A stretch of 64,000 bases of DNA, from the NCBI RefSeq assembly GCF_015845845.1, contig NZ_LDIG01000121.1, positions 24,485 through 88,484 of the forward strand, in the 5' to 3' direction. The stretch comes from Paenibacillus dendritiformis. Lineage in GTDB: Bacteria > Bacillota > Bacilli > Paenibacillales > Paenibacillaceae. The notes below the pieces were generated by a model. It ran no database searches and was not told the origin of the DNA. It worked only from the letters and a program-made list of their open reading frames with translations. Every line of letters begins with the position of its first letter. Position 1 is the stretch's first letter. The translations under genes were made by a program, and so were the position numbers. Positions 8,944-20,715 of this stretch are shown here, in pieces.

Positions 8944-9312
8944 ATGCTGCGACGCTACGCAATGATAGGAAGCCTGAATATGTTGTTGTCCGTTGCGCTG
9001 GGGGCGTTTGGTGCGCATATTATGCAGGCAAGGCTGACACCGGAGCGGATGGCGACCTATGAGACGGCGGTTCAATATCATATGGCGCATGCGCTTGGAT
9101 TGATTCTGATTGCCATCCTGGCGGATAAACTGGCGGACCAGAAGAAAGTGCAGTGGTCGGCCCGACTCCTGTTCACGGGCATGATCATCTTCTCGGGGAG
9201 CTTGTATTTGCTATGCTTCACCGGATTCTCCATGCTGGGTGCGATTACGCCGATTGGAGGCGTCGCTTTCCTTATCGGCTGGCTCATGCTGGCCTTGGCG
9301 GCGCGAAGATAG
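8944..9312 (+). CDS. DUF423 family membrane protein
   Basis: A 122-residue protein of the DUF423 (YwdK-like) family with about four membrane helices and the typical features GAFGAH near the N-terminus, a YHMAHALGL segment in the middle, and GxLYxLxxTG followed by TPIGG near the end. The molecular role of the family is unknown. The ATG at 8944 is chosen because AAGGAG sits eight bases before it; an upstream ATG at 8920 lacks a site. It is followed 47 bases later by the GGDEF/EAL gene on the same strand, so the two may share a transcript. Confidence 0.88.
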   Translation: MLRRYAMIGSLNMLLSVALGAFGAHIMQARLTPERMATYETAVQYHMAHALGLILIAILADKLADQKKVQWSARLLFTGMIIFSGSLYLLCFTGFSMLGAITPIGGVAFLIGWLMLALAARR

Positions 9313-9359
9313 CATCAAGCGGACGGGTTGAGACTAGGGGCCGGAAGGAAGAGTGCAAG

Positions 9360-11291
9360 GTGAATAATCAGATAGAAGAACCGAGGATGGAACCGCGAAG
9401 AACGTCGCTGTTCGTCGTTACATCGTTATTGGCGGCCATAACGTGCATCGGAGGGGCGGTCGTCTTTTTGCTGTCGGAGGGCGTTCTCCGAATCGGTATC
9501 GGGATCCTGTGGGGAGCCGCGGTGGCGTACATTATGGTATCCGAATGGCGGGTCAAGCCGCTTCGGCGAGAGGCAATCCGCCAGACTCGGTGTATACGTG
9601 ACAACAGAGCACCGGCCGGTTCGGAGTGGGCATATTTGGTTAATCATGTGCCTGTTCCGATTTTTTTTATAGAGAGGGATGGCGCGGTTAAGGGTGTGAA
9701 TCGTTCATTCCGGGGCGTAACGGGATATGAAGAAGATAGGCCGGCATTGTCCAAGGTGATGGATGAATGCTCCAAGCGGAAAATATTGGACGCCATGCAG
9801 GAGCTCGAACCGGGCGGCGAGAAGGAGCTTGCGCTTGCCGGGTTCCATAAGGAGGGCTTTCGCCAGGATTGGATAGCCCGGATTGTCCGTCTGGCCGATG
9901 GGGCCTGCCCCCAAGCGGAACGGCCGATCTATTCGGTCTGCCTGCAGGATCCGAGCCCGGACCGCCATATGGCGGAGCGGATCCGGTACATGTCCTATTA
10001 CGATGATATGACCGGGCTGCCGAACCGGCGGATGTTCATGCAGCGATTGGAGGAAGCCATCGGGATGGCCGTCAATGAGCGCTTCTCGATAGCCGTACTG
10101 TACATGGACCTCGATCGGTTTAAGCGGATTAATGATACGTTCGGGACGGATTTCGGCGATATGCTGCTGATGCAGATTGCCGAGCGGCTGCTGCGGACGA
10201 TGACAGACAATGACGTGGTGGCCCGCATGGAAGGCGACGAATTCGCCTGCTTTTTCACGTTCGTGGAATCGGAGGCTGAGGTGCACAAGCGGATCGCGCA
10301 ATGGCTGTCCGTCTTGGAAGAACCGTTCTGCTTGAACGATGTTCCGGTTCATGTGACGATGAGCATCGGCATTACGATGGTCGACAACCCGGGCTCGACA
10401 GACGGGGCTCAGGCGATCAAGCAAGCGGATCTGGCGCTGTCGCGCGTCAAGGAGCAGGGGAAGAACGGCTTCCTGTTCTATGTGCCGGAGATGAATGATC
10501 GGCCGCTGGAACGGCTGACTCTGGAAAATGACATGCGGCGGGGGCTGAAGGAAGAGGAATTCGAGCTGTATTATCAGCCGCAGTTCGACATGAATACGGA
10601 GCGCATCGTCGGCATGGAAGCGCTGGTCCGCTGGAATCATCCCGTGCGCGGATTGATCTCGCCGGGGGAATTTATTCCGATCGCGGAGGAGAACGGCTTC
10701 ATCGTCGCCCTGGGCACATGGGTGCTTGAAAAGGCCTGCCGGCAAAATAAAGAATGGCAGCAGAAGGGCTTTCCGCCGATACCGGTATCGGTCAACCTGT
10801 CCGTCCGCCAGTTCGAAATGGACAACCTGTCGAAGACGGTCCAGGACGTATTGGCCAAGACCGGCCTGGATCCGGCCTACCTCGACCTGGAGATTACGGA
10901 GAGCATGACCATGGACGTGCCCAGAGCGTCTCCCGTGCTGCAGCAATTGAAGGATATGGGGGTAGCCATCAGCATTGACGATTTCGGCACCGGCTACAGC
11001 TCGCTCCATTATCTCAAAAATTTCCCGATTCATCGGCTGAAGATCGACCGATCGTTTGTCCGCGATTTGCAGCAGGATCCGAATGATGCGGCGATTGTGT
11101 CCGCGATTATCGCCTTGGGACACAATATGAATATGCAGGTCATTGCCGAAGGGGTGGAGACGGAGGAGCAGCTCCAGTTCCTGCAGAAGCATAAGTGCGA
11201 TGAAATTCAGGGGTTCTATTTCAGTCCGCCGCTGTCCTGCCAGCGGTTCGAGCAGTTATTCCGCGAACATTGCGGGACATACATAACATAG
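9360..11291 (+). CDS. membrane-bound PAS-GGDEF-EAL protein (cyclic di-GMP turnover)
   Basis: A 643-residue protein starting at GTG 9360, with GGAAGGAAG upstream. Domains in order: two membrane helices (about residues 14-58), a PAS domain (about 90-200), GGDEF (about 205-370) and EAL (about 380-640). The GGDEF signature reads EGDEF at residues 291-295, so the first glycine is replaced and cyclase activity may be weak or lost, leaving a GTP-binding regulatory domain. The EAL part looks complete: EALVRW at 420, NLSVRQF, ITESM, DDFGTGYSS, LKIDRSF and EGVET are all present, so phosphodiesterase activity is expected. It likely adjusts local cyclic di-GMP in response to a signal read by the PAS domain. 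Confidence 0.93.
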   Translation: MNNQIEEPRMEPRRTSLFVVTSLLAAITCIGGAVVFLLSEGVLRIGIGILWGAAVAYIMVSEWRVKPLRREAIRQTRCIRDNRAPAGSEWAYLVNHVPVPIFFIERDGAVKGVNRSFRGVTGYEEDRPALSKVMDECSKRKILDAMQELEPGGEKELALAGFHKEGFRQDWIARIVRLADGACPQAERPIYSVCLQDPSPDRHMAERIRYMSYYDDMTGLPNRRMFMQRLEEAIGMAVNERFSIAVLYMDLDRFKRINDTFGTDFGDMLLMQIAERLLRTMTDNDVVARMEGDEFACFFTFVESEAEVHKRIAQWLSVLEEPFCLNDVPVHVTMSIGITMVDNPGSTDGAQAIKQADLALSRVKEQGKNGFLFYVPEMNDRPLERLTLENDMRRGLKEEEFELYYQPQFDMNTERIVGMEALVRWNHPVRGLISPGEFIPIAEENGFIVALGTWVLEKACRQNKEWQQKGFPPIPVSVNLSVRQFEMDNLSKTVQDVLAKTGLDPAYLDLEITESMTMDVPRASPVLQQLKDMGVAISIDDFGTGYSSLHYLKNFPIHRLKIDRSFVRDLQQDPNDAAIVSAIIALGHNMNMQVIAEGVETEEQLQFLQKHKCDEIQGFYFSPPLSCQRFEQLFREHCGTYIT

Positions 11292-11302
11292 GCTGGCGAT
11301 AC

Positions 11303-11346
11303 AACAGCCGCCATGCGAAGTCGTTGGGACTTCCGTGGCGGCTGTT
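11303..11346. terminator. bidirectional terminator-like hairpin
   Basis: AACAGCCGCCA (11303-11313) pairs with TGGCGGCTGTT (11336-11346), with an inner GAAGTC/GACTTC extension. It lies between the converging GGDEF/EAL gene and the hypothetical gene at 11358 and can serve both strands; the T-tract on either side is poor. Confidence 0.65.
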
Positions 11347-11357
11347 CTTGTACTGCA

Positions 11358-12026
11358 TTAATTATGGGCATCCATCGATTCGATTTCGAACAGTTGGTAG
11401 GCGTAGACATTTTTTTCATCGACATGGTACACATTCAGCAGTTGATTGACGGGGTCATAATTCAGAATCCGGCAAGGAATGCTCAACATTTTTCCTTTTC
11501 CTTTGTTGACGGTAAGCCGGACGAGGGAATTGTGCTCGATATAACGCTTGATCTGAAGCTCTGTCAAAACCAGTCTCATTCGCGTAGCGGAAGGAGCTTG
11601 GCCTTTCTTCCCCGGACAGTCAGCGTTCCCCGCGATGGGGCTCTCTTGTTCCGGGGAATCGGTATCCGTCTGACTGGACTTCGTGACCGGCACCGGACGG
11701 GAGTCAGGGACAAGCGAGCGTACCGCTGCCGTTTCGGCTTTCTTCTCTCCTGCGGTATCCGCCGCATGGGGGCTTTGGTTCCTTCCTCGAGTTGCGGTTG
11801 GCTTGCCGAATGGAGTCTCATCCATGTTGTTCTGCTGCATGGCTTCCATCAGATTCAACAGGGATCCCATTTGCGCACCGGATTGAATTCGGAGATCAAG
11901 CACATCCGGTGAAGCATGAAGCAGGTGGAGCAGCTTCTCCAAGGTGGCTGCATTGGATTCGCCTTTGACCAGGATGTCGACATTAAATTTGTACACGTTA
12001 GATGTTGATGTTATGGGATACAGCAT
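11358..12026 (-). CDS. conserved-looking hypothetical protein
   Basis: A 222-residue protein of unknown function. ATG 12026 is chosen because GGAGGAA lies five bases upstream; longer in-frame starts lack a site. The N-terminal about 60 residues are folded-looking (MLYPITSTSNVYKFNVDIL), the middle about 100 residues are low-complexity, polar and proline/serine-rich, and the C-terminal about 65 residues look like a compact beta-rich domain ending in YHVDEKNVYAYQLFEIESMD. The charged KGKGKMLSIPCRILNYDP segment recalls small ligand or RNA-binding barrels but no family was recognised. It is divergent from yunC. Codon choice matches neighbouring genes, so it is a real gene. Confidence 0.75.
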   Translation of the reverse strand: MLYPITSTSNVYKFNVDILVKGESNAATLEKLLHLLHASPDVLDLRIQSGAQMGSLLNLMEAMQQNNMDETPFGKPTATRGRNQSPHAADTAGEKKAETAAVRSLVPDSRPVPVTKSSQTDTDSPEQESPIAGNADCPGKKGQAPSATRMRLVLTELQIKRYIEHNSLVRLTVNKGKGKMLSIPCRILNYDPVNQLLNVYHVDEKNVYAYQLFEIESMDAHN

Positions 12027-12201
12027 GTTGATTCCTCCAACCTGGACAATTAGCCTAGATGAACCCATTATAATACGGGACAAAAATCATAGCATAGTCC
12101 ATAAGAACTATTATTGGCAAAAAGATTTTCATTTCCCTGAGGGACCTTCCGCAGTGGGGATGCATACCATGGTATCATCTTGGGCGGAAGGGGAATTTAA
12201 A

Positions 12202-12504
12202 ATGATGCGTATGGTGCCAATGGCTGTGGACGGCATGACCGTTCTAGGCATTGAAGTCAAACTTCCAAAGACGACGCTGCTCGCGATTACGACAGAGGAA
12301 GGATACATTATGTGCGGTGCGCTCGATGTCGGTCTGCTGAATGAAAAGCTCAAGGATCGCCGCATTATTGCAGGGCGGGCCGTCGGGGTCCGCACGCTGG
12401 AGCAGTTGCTGGAAGCGCCGCTCGAGTCGGTGACCGCCGAAGCGGAGAACCGGGGCATTCGTGCCGGCATGACGGGAAGAGATGCGCTCGCGCGGATGGC
12501 GTAG
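12202..12504 (+). CDS. yunC: YunC family protein (DUF1805)
   Basis: A 100-residue DUF1805 protein. The block KLPKTTLLAITTEEGYIMCG followed by ALDVGLLNEKL and the RAVGVRTLEQLL and PLESVT segments are the family signature, and the length is normal. GGAAGGGGA lies just before the chosen ATG; the open frame extends upstream to 11944, but that part overlaps the divergent hypothetical gene and its promoter and is not expected to be translated. In Bacillus subtilis yunC is close to yunD, whereas here yunD is about 14 kb away. Function is not established. Confidence 0.92.
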   Translation: MMRMVPMAVDGMTVLGIEVKLPKTTLLAITTEEGYIMCGALDVGLLNEKLKDRRIIAGRAVGVRTLEQLLEAPLESVTAEAENRGIRAGMTGRDALARMA

Positions 12505-12538
12505 GCGGAAGCGGAGCCTCTGGCTGGATACGTATACC

Positions 12539-12569
12539 GAAGGCGAAAAGCAGCCGGCTTTTCGCCTTC
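12539..12569. terminator. terminator between yunC and mtnK
   Basis: GAAGGCGAAAAG (12539-12550) pairs perfectly with CTTTTCGCCTTC (12558-12569) around a 7-base loop. It is placed between converging genes and probably acts on both strands. Confidence 0.75.
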
Positions 12570-12625
12570 GCGAATCATCTTTCAAGCGGTAACGATAAGG
12601 GACAAGCGGTCCCGGATTGCGCTAA

Positions 12626-13833
12626 TTAGGAAAGGCCATGGGCGTACTCCTCACCGAAAGCTGACTCGGCGGCGGAGATCGCTTCCCGAATGGATCGCGC
12701 CCGCAGCCGGATTGCATCATCTTCAATGCGGTCAATGTCGGCGACATGGGAAAGGCCGACAATCCGGCGAATCATTTTGCAGCCGCCATAACCGACTGCA
12801 TCCTGCAAAAAATTCGTTCCATATATAGATCCTGGTATCCAGGGGTAAATGACAAACGATCGATGCCCTGCTCGTTCCACAGCGAGCGGAAGCGGGAGTC
12901 GAACCCGGTCCACACCGCTTCAGCCGTTGCCAGCAAATAGGCGCGGTGCCGCTTCCGGGCATCTTCGTCCGTACTCCAATATTCATGGCCTGCCGCATTG
13001 AGCAGCAGATTGGCCAGGACCGCGCCGATATCGAAGCCGATCGGGCCATAAAAGGCGAACTCCGGATCGATTACTTTGGTCGAGTCCGGCGTGACGAAGA
13101 TGCTCCCCGTGTGAAGGTCGCCATGAAGCAAAGCCTGAGCCTGCGTCAGGAACTTCTCCCGGAGCAGCATCACTTCCAGATGAAGGGCCCCATCTTCCTG
13201 CAGCTTGCGGTGATCCTCGCGCAGCGCTTCCTCGCAGTTATTATTCGGTGATTCGGTATAGGGATCGTCGAAGATCAGATCCTCGGTTATTTTGCACAGC
13301 TCGGGGTTGGTGAACGAAGCCGCGATTCGTTTTTTCTCCTGTTGATTGCATCCCAGGTCCGAGGTGAAGAACAACGTATGCGCCATAAATTCCGCAATAT
13401 GATCGGCGAACAGCGGATACGAGGCGGATTGGATCAGCCCGTGGCGCATAATCGTATGGCCGCTCAGATCTTCCATGATGGTGAGCGCTAGCTCCGGATC
13501 ATGCGCATAGACCTTGGGAACGAGATGAGGGACGAGCCTTCCTTGATTCAAAAGGGCTTCGCTTTCGATTCGGGCCCGATCCAAAGTGAGCGGCCACGAT
13601 TCTCCCACCACTTTTGCATACGGGAGCGCCTGCTTGATAATAATACGTCGAGGGGAAGTCGATTCATCGGTTCCCTCCGCGACGCCGAACACCCGAAACA
13701 CCAAATTCAAATTGCCGTCGCCAATTTCCTCGCAATGAAGAGGCAGATCGGGCGGGAACAGTCCTTCGATCCCGCGGGCCAGAGCCACGGCATCCTCCAG
13801 GCTCAAAGGCCGGTAAGCTGTGTGATAAGTCAT
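12626..13833 (-). pseudogene. mtnK: S-methyl-5-thioribose kinase, frameshifted
   Basis: MtnK phosphorylates methylthioribose in the methionine salvage pathway. The first frame (13833 to 12772) has the kinase signatures HGDLHTGS and DPEFAFYGPIGFDIG but ends early at about residue 353. The expected C-terminus, [19 protein letters not shown] and onward, continues in another frame to a stop at 12626. The join is at a run of six A on the plus strand (12807-12812, T on the coding strand); seven would restore one frame of about 402 residues, the family length. So a single-base deletion in a homopolymer, programmed slippage or a sequencing error are all possible. GGGAGGTG precedes the ATG. No mtnA gene and no S-box riboswitch are seen. 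Confidence 0.85.
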
Positions 13834-14079
13834 CGTAGACAGGCACCTCCCGGTACTAAAATGAACATGAACAATCTTCCATCTAAGAGGTTGTGCAATA
13901 AACTCGCTCCAAGACTGTTGCGATTTAGTATAGCGGATTTTTTTCCTGTGGAAACTTTAAATTTGGAGGATGAGCAGCTTAGGGCCCGGGATTCAAAGAC
14001 GCCGGCTAAGGGTACTTATTGGATAAGGGATGCGGAGCTCCGGGACGGTATAAAATGATGCAAAATTTCCGTCAAGGGG

Positions 14080-14116
14080 TTGAAATTAACTCATTCTTAT
14101 ATTAGAATTATTATCA
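14080..14116 (+). promoter_or_regulatory. dps promoter with PerR-like box
   Basis: TTGAAA (14080-14085) and TAGAAT (14103-14108) are separated by exactly 17 bases, a good sigma-A promoter. Overlapping the -10, TTAGAATTATTATCA (14102-14116) matches 13 of 15 positions of the PerR consensus TTATAATNATTATAA. Peroxide induction through PerR is therefore expected, as for mrgA/dps genes of Bacillus. Confidence 0.65.
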
Positions 14117-14153
14117 ACAAGAAATAATTCAAAACTCAGGAGGCGTTTTACTT

Positions 14154-14624
14154 ATGTCGAACCAAAAATTGCAGCAAATGTTGAATCAGCAAGTAGCCAA
14201 CTTGAATCTGATGTATGTCAAGCTTCACAACTATCATTGGTTTGTCAAAGGCGATATGTTCTTCACGCTTCATGAGAAGTTCGAAGAATTCTATGATGAA
14301 ATCACGGAGAAAATGGATGAAGTGGCGGAAAGATTGCTTACAATCGGCGGCAAGCCTTACGCTACGTTGAAGGAGTATGCGGCGAACGCGACGATTCCGG
14401 AAGCGCGCGGCAACGAGACCGCCGAAGATATGGTCAAGCAATTGATCGAGGATTTCAATCAATTGATTACCGAATTCGGAGAAGCGTTGAAGGAAGCCGA
14501 CAGCATCGGAGACAACGTGACCAACGATATGCTGATCGGCATGCAGGGCGATCTGGAGAAACATATCTGGATGCTGAGCTCTTATCTTGGAAATGCCTCC
14601 AAAGCCGTTCACCAGATGGCGTAA
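14154..14624 (+). CDS. dps: Dps family DNA-binding ferritin-like protein
   Basis: A 156-residue Dps/MrgA protein that stores iron and shields DNA during peroxide stress, forming a 12-subunit shell. The ferroxidase residues lie in HNYHWFVKGDMFFTLHEKFEE (helix A/B) as H, D and E, and the length and all four helices look normal. AGGAGG lies about eight bases before the ATG. It is a single gene with its own promoter and PerR-like box upstream and a strong terminator downstream. Confidence 0.95.
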   Translation: MSNQKLQQMLNQQVANLNLMYVKLHNYHWFVKGDMFFTLHEKFEEFYDEITEKMDEVAERLLTIGGKPYATLKEYAANATIPEARGNETAEDMVKQLIEDFNQLITEFGEALKEADSIGDNVTNDMLIGMQGDLEKHIWMLSSYLGNASKAVHQMA

Positions 14625-14680
14625 ACCGGGGATGGGTCTATCGGCATCTGTCGGCGGCCGAATAAGAATAGCTTGAAGGC

Positions 14681-14720
14681 GAAGCATCCCTTGCGGTATG
14701 GCAAGGGATGCTTCTTCTGC
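14681..14720 (+). terminator. dps terminator
   Basis: GAAGCATCCCTTGC (14681-14694) pairs perfectly over 14 bases with GCAAGGGATGCTTC (14701-14714) around a 6-base loop, followed by TTCTGC. Confidence 0.8.
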
Positions 14721-15038
14721 GTAATTGCATTTGGGCGGGATTCACTTCAACAGCGATAATGTCGGAGGCGGCCCAGGCTTCGTTTGCATTAATATTTTTG
14801 ATTTATGCGACAATGGTGAGAAAGGGTGTCATCGTTATCCAATAAATTACCGCGGATCGGTTGCCGAACTTCGAGCCGAGTTCTCGCAGGCAGGAGCTGA
14901 GGGACGGAGAGGGATGCAAGGTCGGAATGAACGGAAGGGAGAAGAGGTTCGCTATGTTCGCTTCTTCATTATGCAGGCTGGCGTCGGCTTGTCTGTTGCA
15001 AGGTTGATTTATATATCCCGATGTACTAATATTATATA

Positions 15039-15076
15039 TTGAGAATCATTGATAATCACTTTATAATGATTACTAT
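15039..15076 (+). promoter_or_regulatory. candidate suf operon promoter and Fur-like operator
   Basis: The stretch 15041-15073 holds GAGAATCATTGATAATCAC and a further AATGATTAC, resembling overlapping Fur/PerR-type boxes built from GATAATCATT half-sites; AATCATT and AATGATT form an inverted pair. TTGATA (15049-15054) with TACTAT 16 bases later can be a promoter. It lies about 85 bases before sufC in an otherwise non-coding 440-base gap (14721-15161). Iron control of suf is plausible but inferred. Confidence 0.4.
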
Positions 15077-15161
15077 ATAAGAAAGGCTCTTGCAAAAGAT
15101 TAATCTTTAATTTAAAGTATACATCTTTTTAACAAATCCATCAATCTGGAGGTTACGACAC

Positions 15162-15944
15162 ATGGCAACTGAATTCGTCATTAATGGTTTGAAGGCGACC
15201 ATTGAAGGTAAAGAGATTCTGAAAGGCATCAGCCTCTCGATGAAGGGCGGGGAAGTGCACGCCATCATGGGGCCGAACGGAACAGGGAAAAGTACATTGG
15301 CATCCGCTCTGATGGGCCACCCTAAATATGAAGTAACCGAAGGCAGCGCCACGCTCGACGGCGAAGATTTGCTGGAAATGGAAGTCGATGAGCGCGCACG
15401 CGCGGGGCTGTTCCTTGCGATGCAATATCCGAGCGAGATTGCCGGCGTTACGAATTCCGATTTCCTTCGCAGCGCCATCAACGCGCGCCGCGGGGAAGGC
15501 AACGAGATCTCCCTCATCAAGTTCATCCGCCAGATGGAATCGAAGATGAAGGAATTGGAGATGAACGAAGAGTTCGCTCACCGTTATTTGAATGAAGGGT
15601 TCTCCGGCGGGGAGAAGAAGCGGAACGAGATTCTTCAAATGATGATGCTGGAACCGAAGATCGTTATCCTTGACGAGATCGACTCCGGTCTGGATATCGA
15701 CGCGCTGAAGATCGTCGCGAACGGCGTCAATGCGATGCGCAGCGAAGATCGCGGCTTCTTGATTATCACTCACTATCAACGGTTGCTGAACTACATCAAG
15801 CCTGACTTCGTCCACGTGATGATGCAGGGCCGCATTGTCAAATCCGGCGGACCAGAGCTGTCGGAGCGGCTTGAAGCAGAAGGCTACGACTGGATTAAGG
15901 AAGAGCTTGGCATCGCCGATGAGACGGTTGGACAAGACGCCTAA
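15162..15944 (+). CDS. sufC: Fe-S cluster assembly ATPase SufC
   Basis: A 260-residue ABC-type ATPase that powers the SufBCD scaffold on which Fe-S clusters are built. Walker A is GPNGTGKS at residues 37-44, the ABC signature is FSGGEKKRNEI, and Walker B is KIVILDEIDSGLD. GGAGG lies nine bases before the ATG. First gene of the sufCDSUB operon, the standard Fe-S system of the Bacillota. Confidence 0.97.
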   Translation: MATEFVINGLKATIEGKEILKGISLSMKGGEVHAIMGPNGTGKSTLASALMGHPKYEVTEGSATLDGEDLLEMEVDERARAGLFLAMQYPSEIAGVTNSDFLRSAINARRGEGNEISLIKFIRQMESKMKELEMNEEFAHRYLNEGFSGGEKKRNEILQMMMLEPKIVILDEIDSGLDIDALKIVANGVNAMRSEDRGFLIITHYQRLLNYIKPDFVHVMMQGRIVKSGGPELSERLEAEGYDWIKEELGIADETVGQDA

Positions 15945-15977
15945 CGACATTCAGCAATTCGATTGACAGGAGGAGCG

Positions 15978-18929
<2,952 letters not shown>

Positions 18930-18973
18930 CGGCGAGAAGGTACGTGGATAACGTACGGAGGAGGTAATGCACC

Positions 18974-20371
18974 ATGGCGAAAGAAATGCCAGAACTTGAG
19001 GAATATAAATATGGCTTTCGCGATAATCACCAATCGATTTTCCAATCGGGCAAAGGATTGACTCCGGAAATCGTCCGGGAGATCTCCAAGATTAAGGGCG
19101 AGCCGGACTGGATGCTTGATTTCCGCTTGAAGTCGCTGAAGCAATTCGAGAAAATGCCGCTTCCGCGTTGGGGCGGCGACCTAGATGAATTGGATTTCGA
19201 CGATATCCAATATTATGTTCGCCCTTCCGAGAAGCAGGGCAAGACGTGGGAAGAAGTGCCTGCGGAGATTAAGGAGACGTTCGACAAGCTCGGAATTCCG
19301 GAAGCGGAGCAGAAGTTCCTGGCCGGCGTATCCGCGCAGTACGAGTCGGAAGTCGTCTACCACAGCATGCAAAAGGAGCTCGAAGAGCAAGGCGTTATCT
19401 TTATGGATACCGACTCGGCTCTGCGCGAGCATCCGGAAATATTCAAGGAGCACTTCGGCACGGTCGTTCCTCCGGCGGACAACAAGTTCGCGGCATTGAA
19501 CAGCGCCGTATGGTCCGGGGGCAGCTTTATTTATGTGCCGAAGGGAGTCAAATGCGAAATTCCGCTGCAGGCGTATTTCCGCATCAACTCCGAGAACATG
19601 GGGCAATTCGAGCGCACCCTCATCATCGCCGACGAAGACAGCTTCGTGCATTATGTAGAGGGCTGCACGGCTCCGATCTACAGTACGAACTCGCTGCATA
19701 GCGCGGTCGTCGAGATTATCGTCAAGAAGAATGCCCGCGTTCGCTATACGACGATTCAGAACTGGGCGCCGAATATTTACAACCTGGTTACGAAGCGTGC
19801 GGTCTGCGAAGAGAACGCGAACATGGAATGGGTGGATGGCAACATCGGCTCCAAGCTGACGATGAAATATCCGGCCGTTATTTTGAAGGGACGGGGAGCC
19901 AAAGGCTCGGTGCTCTCCATCGCGGTAGCGGGCAAAGGCCAGCATCAGGATGCAGGCGCGAAAATGCTTCATCTGGCGCCAGACACGACTTCGACAATTG
20001 TATCCAAGTCGATCTCGAAGCATGGCGGCAAAGTAACGTATCGCGGCATCGCGTCCTTCGGCCGGAATTCCGAAGGCTCCAAGGCCAATGTCAAATGCGA
20101 TACGCTCATCATGGATAATCAATCCACGTCCGATACGATTCCGTATAACGAAGTCATGAATGACAACATTCAATTGGAGCATGAGGCGACCGTGTCCAAG
20201 GTGTCGGAGGATCAGCTGTTCTATCTGATGAGCCGCGGATTGACGGAAGACGAAGCGACACAAATGATTGTCATGGGCTTCATCGAGCCGTTCACGAAGG
20301 AATTGCCGATGGAATATGCGGTTGAGATGAATCGTCTCATCAAGCTCGAGATGGAAGGCAGTATCGGGTAA
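18974..20371 (+). CDS. sufB: Fe-S cluster assembly protein SufB
   Basis: A 465-residue SufB, the main scaffold subunit of SufBCD. The N-terminal [10 protein letters not shown], the [16 protein letters not shown] segment with the conserved cysteine, and the C-terminal [17 protein letters not shown] are typical. GGAGGAGG precedes the start. Last gene of the operon, with a strong terminator 28 bases beyond. Confidence 0.97.
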   Translation: MAKEMPELEEYKYGFRDNHQSIFQSGKGLTPEIVREISKIKGEPDWMLDFRLKSLKQFEKMPLPRWGGDLDELDFDDIQYYVRPSEKQGKTWEEVPAEIKETFDKLGIPEAEQKFLAGVSAQYESEVVYHSMQKELEEQGVIFMDTDSALREHPEIFKEHFGTVVPPADNKFAALNSAVWSGGSFIYVPKGVKCEIPLQAYFRINSENMGQFERTLIIADEDSFVHYVEGCTAPIYSTNSLHSAVVEIIVKKNARVRYTTIQNWAPNIYNLVTKRAVCEENANMEWVDGNIGSKLTMKYPAVILKGRGAKGSVLSIAVAGKGQHQDAGAKMLHLAPDTTSTIVSKSISKHGGKVTYRGIASFGRNSEGSKANVKCDTLIMDNQSTSDTIPYNEVMNDNIQLEHEATVSKVSEDQLFYLMSRGLTEDEATQMIVMGFIEPFTKELPMEYAVEMNRLIKLEMEGSIG

Positions 20372-20398
20372 TTTCATAAATAAATCAAGTGTTTCATA

Positions 20399-20451
20399 CG
20401 TGTCCGTCTTGACCCAACGTTGCCGTTGACGTCAAGCGGGCACGTTTTTTT
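20399..20451 (+). terminator. terminator of the suf operon
   Basis: CGTGTCCGTCTTGAC pairs imperfectly with GTCAAGCGGGCACG, with an inner CAACG/CGTTG stem, and is followed by TTTTTTT. Confidence 0.85.
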
Positions 20452-20484
20452 GCCCTGAGAGTGCCTCATAGCATATCCCCTAGC

Positions 20485-20498
20485 TGAAAACGTTTTAT
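20485..20498. promoter_or_regulatory. cre-like sequence in the gap before the IS element
   Basis: TGAAAACGTTTTAT fits the catabolite response element pattern TGWAARCGYTWNCW at 13 of 14 positions and has the palindromic core AAAACGTTTT. The nearest downstream gene is the IS110 transposase, so it may be the stranded promoter region of another gene, or chance. The rest of 20452-20625 is AT-rich with no gene. Confidence 0.25.
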
Positions 20499-20715
20499 CC
20501 ATATAATTTCTTAATTTACTGAAAATGTATGATTTCCTCAAGTCAGTTGTACAGTTCATTCCTTGTCCCGCTTGCATTAAATATAGCATCCCGTGATTAA
20601 GGAGCTATTCCTGTAATGAATTAAAATGCAGTTTGCAAAACAAAAAGCGCCTCCTGTATGCTGGGTCTCGGAATACCGTACATTCACTGCCCTAATTAAG
20701 AGGAGGACGCTCATT

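Noticed and set aside
11944..12201. longer N-terminus for YunC
   Set aside because: The family starts at about residue 1 of the short form, and the extension overlaps the divergent gene and its ribosome site.
13834..14079. S-box riboswitch before mtnK
   Set aside because: The gap was read on the minus strand for the conserved core of that riboswitch and it is not present.
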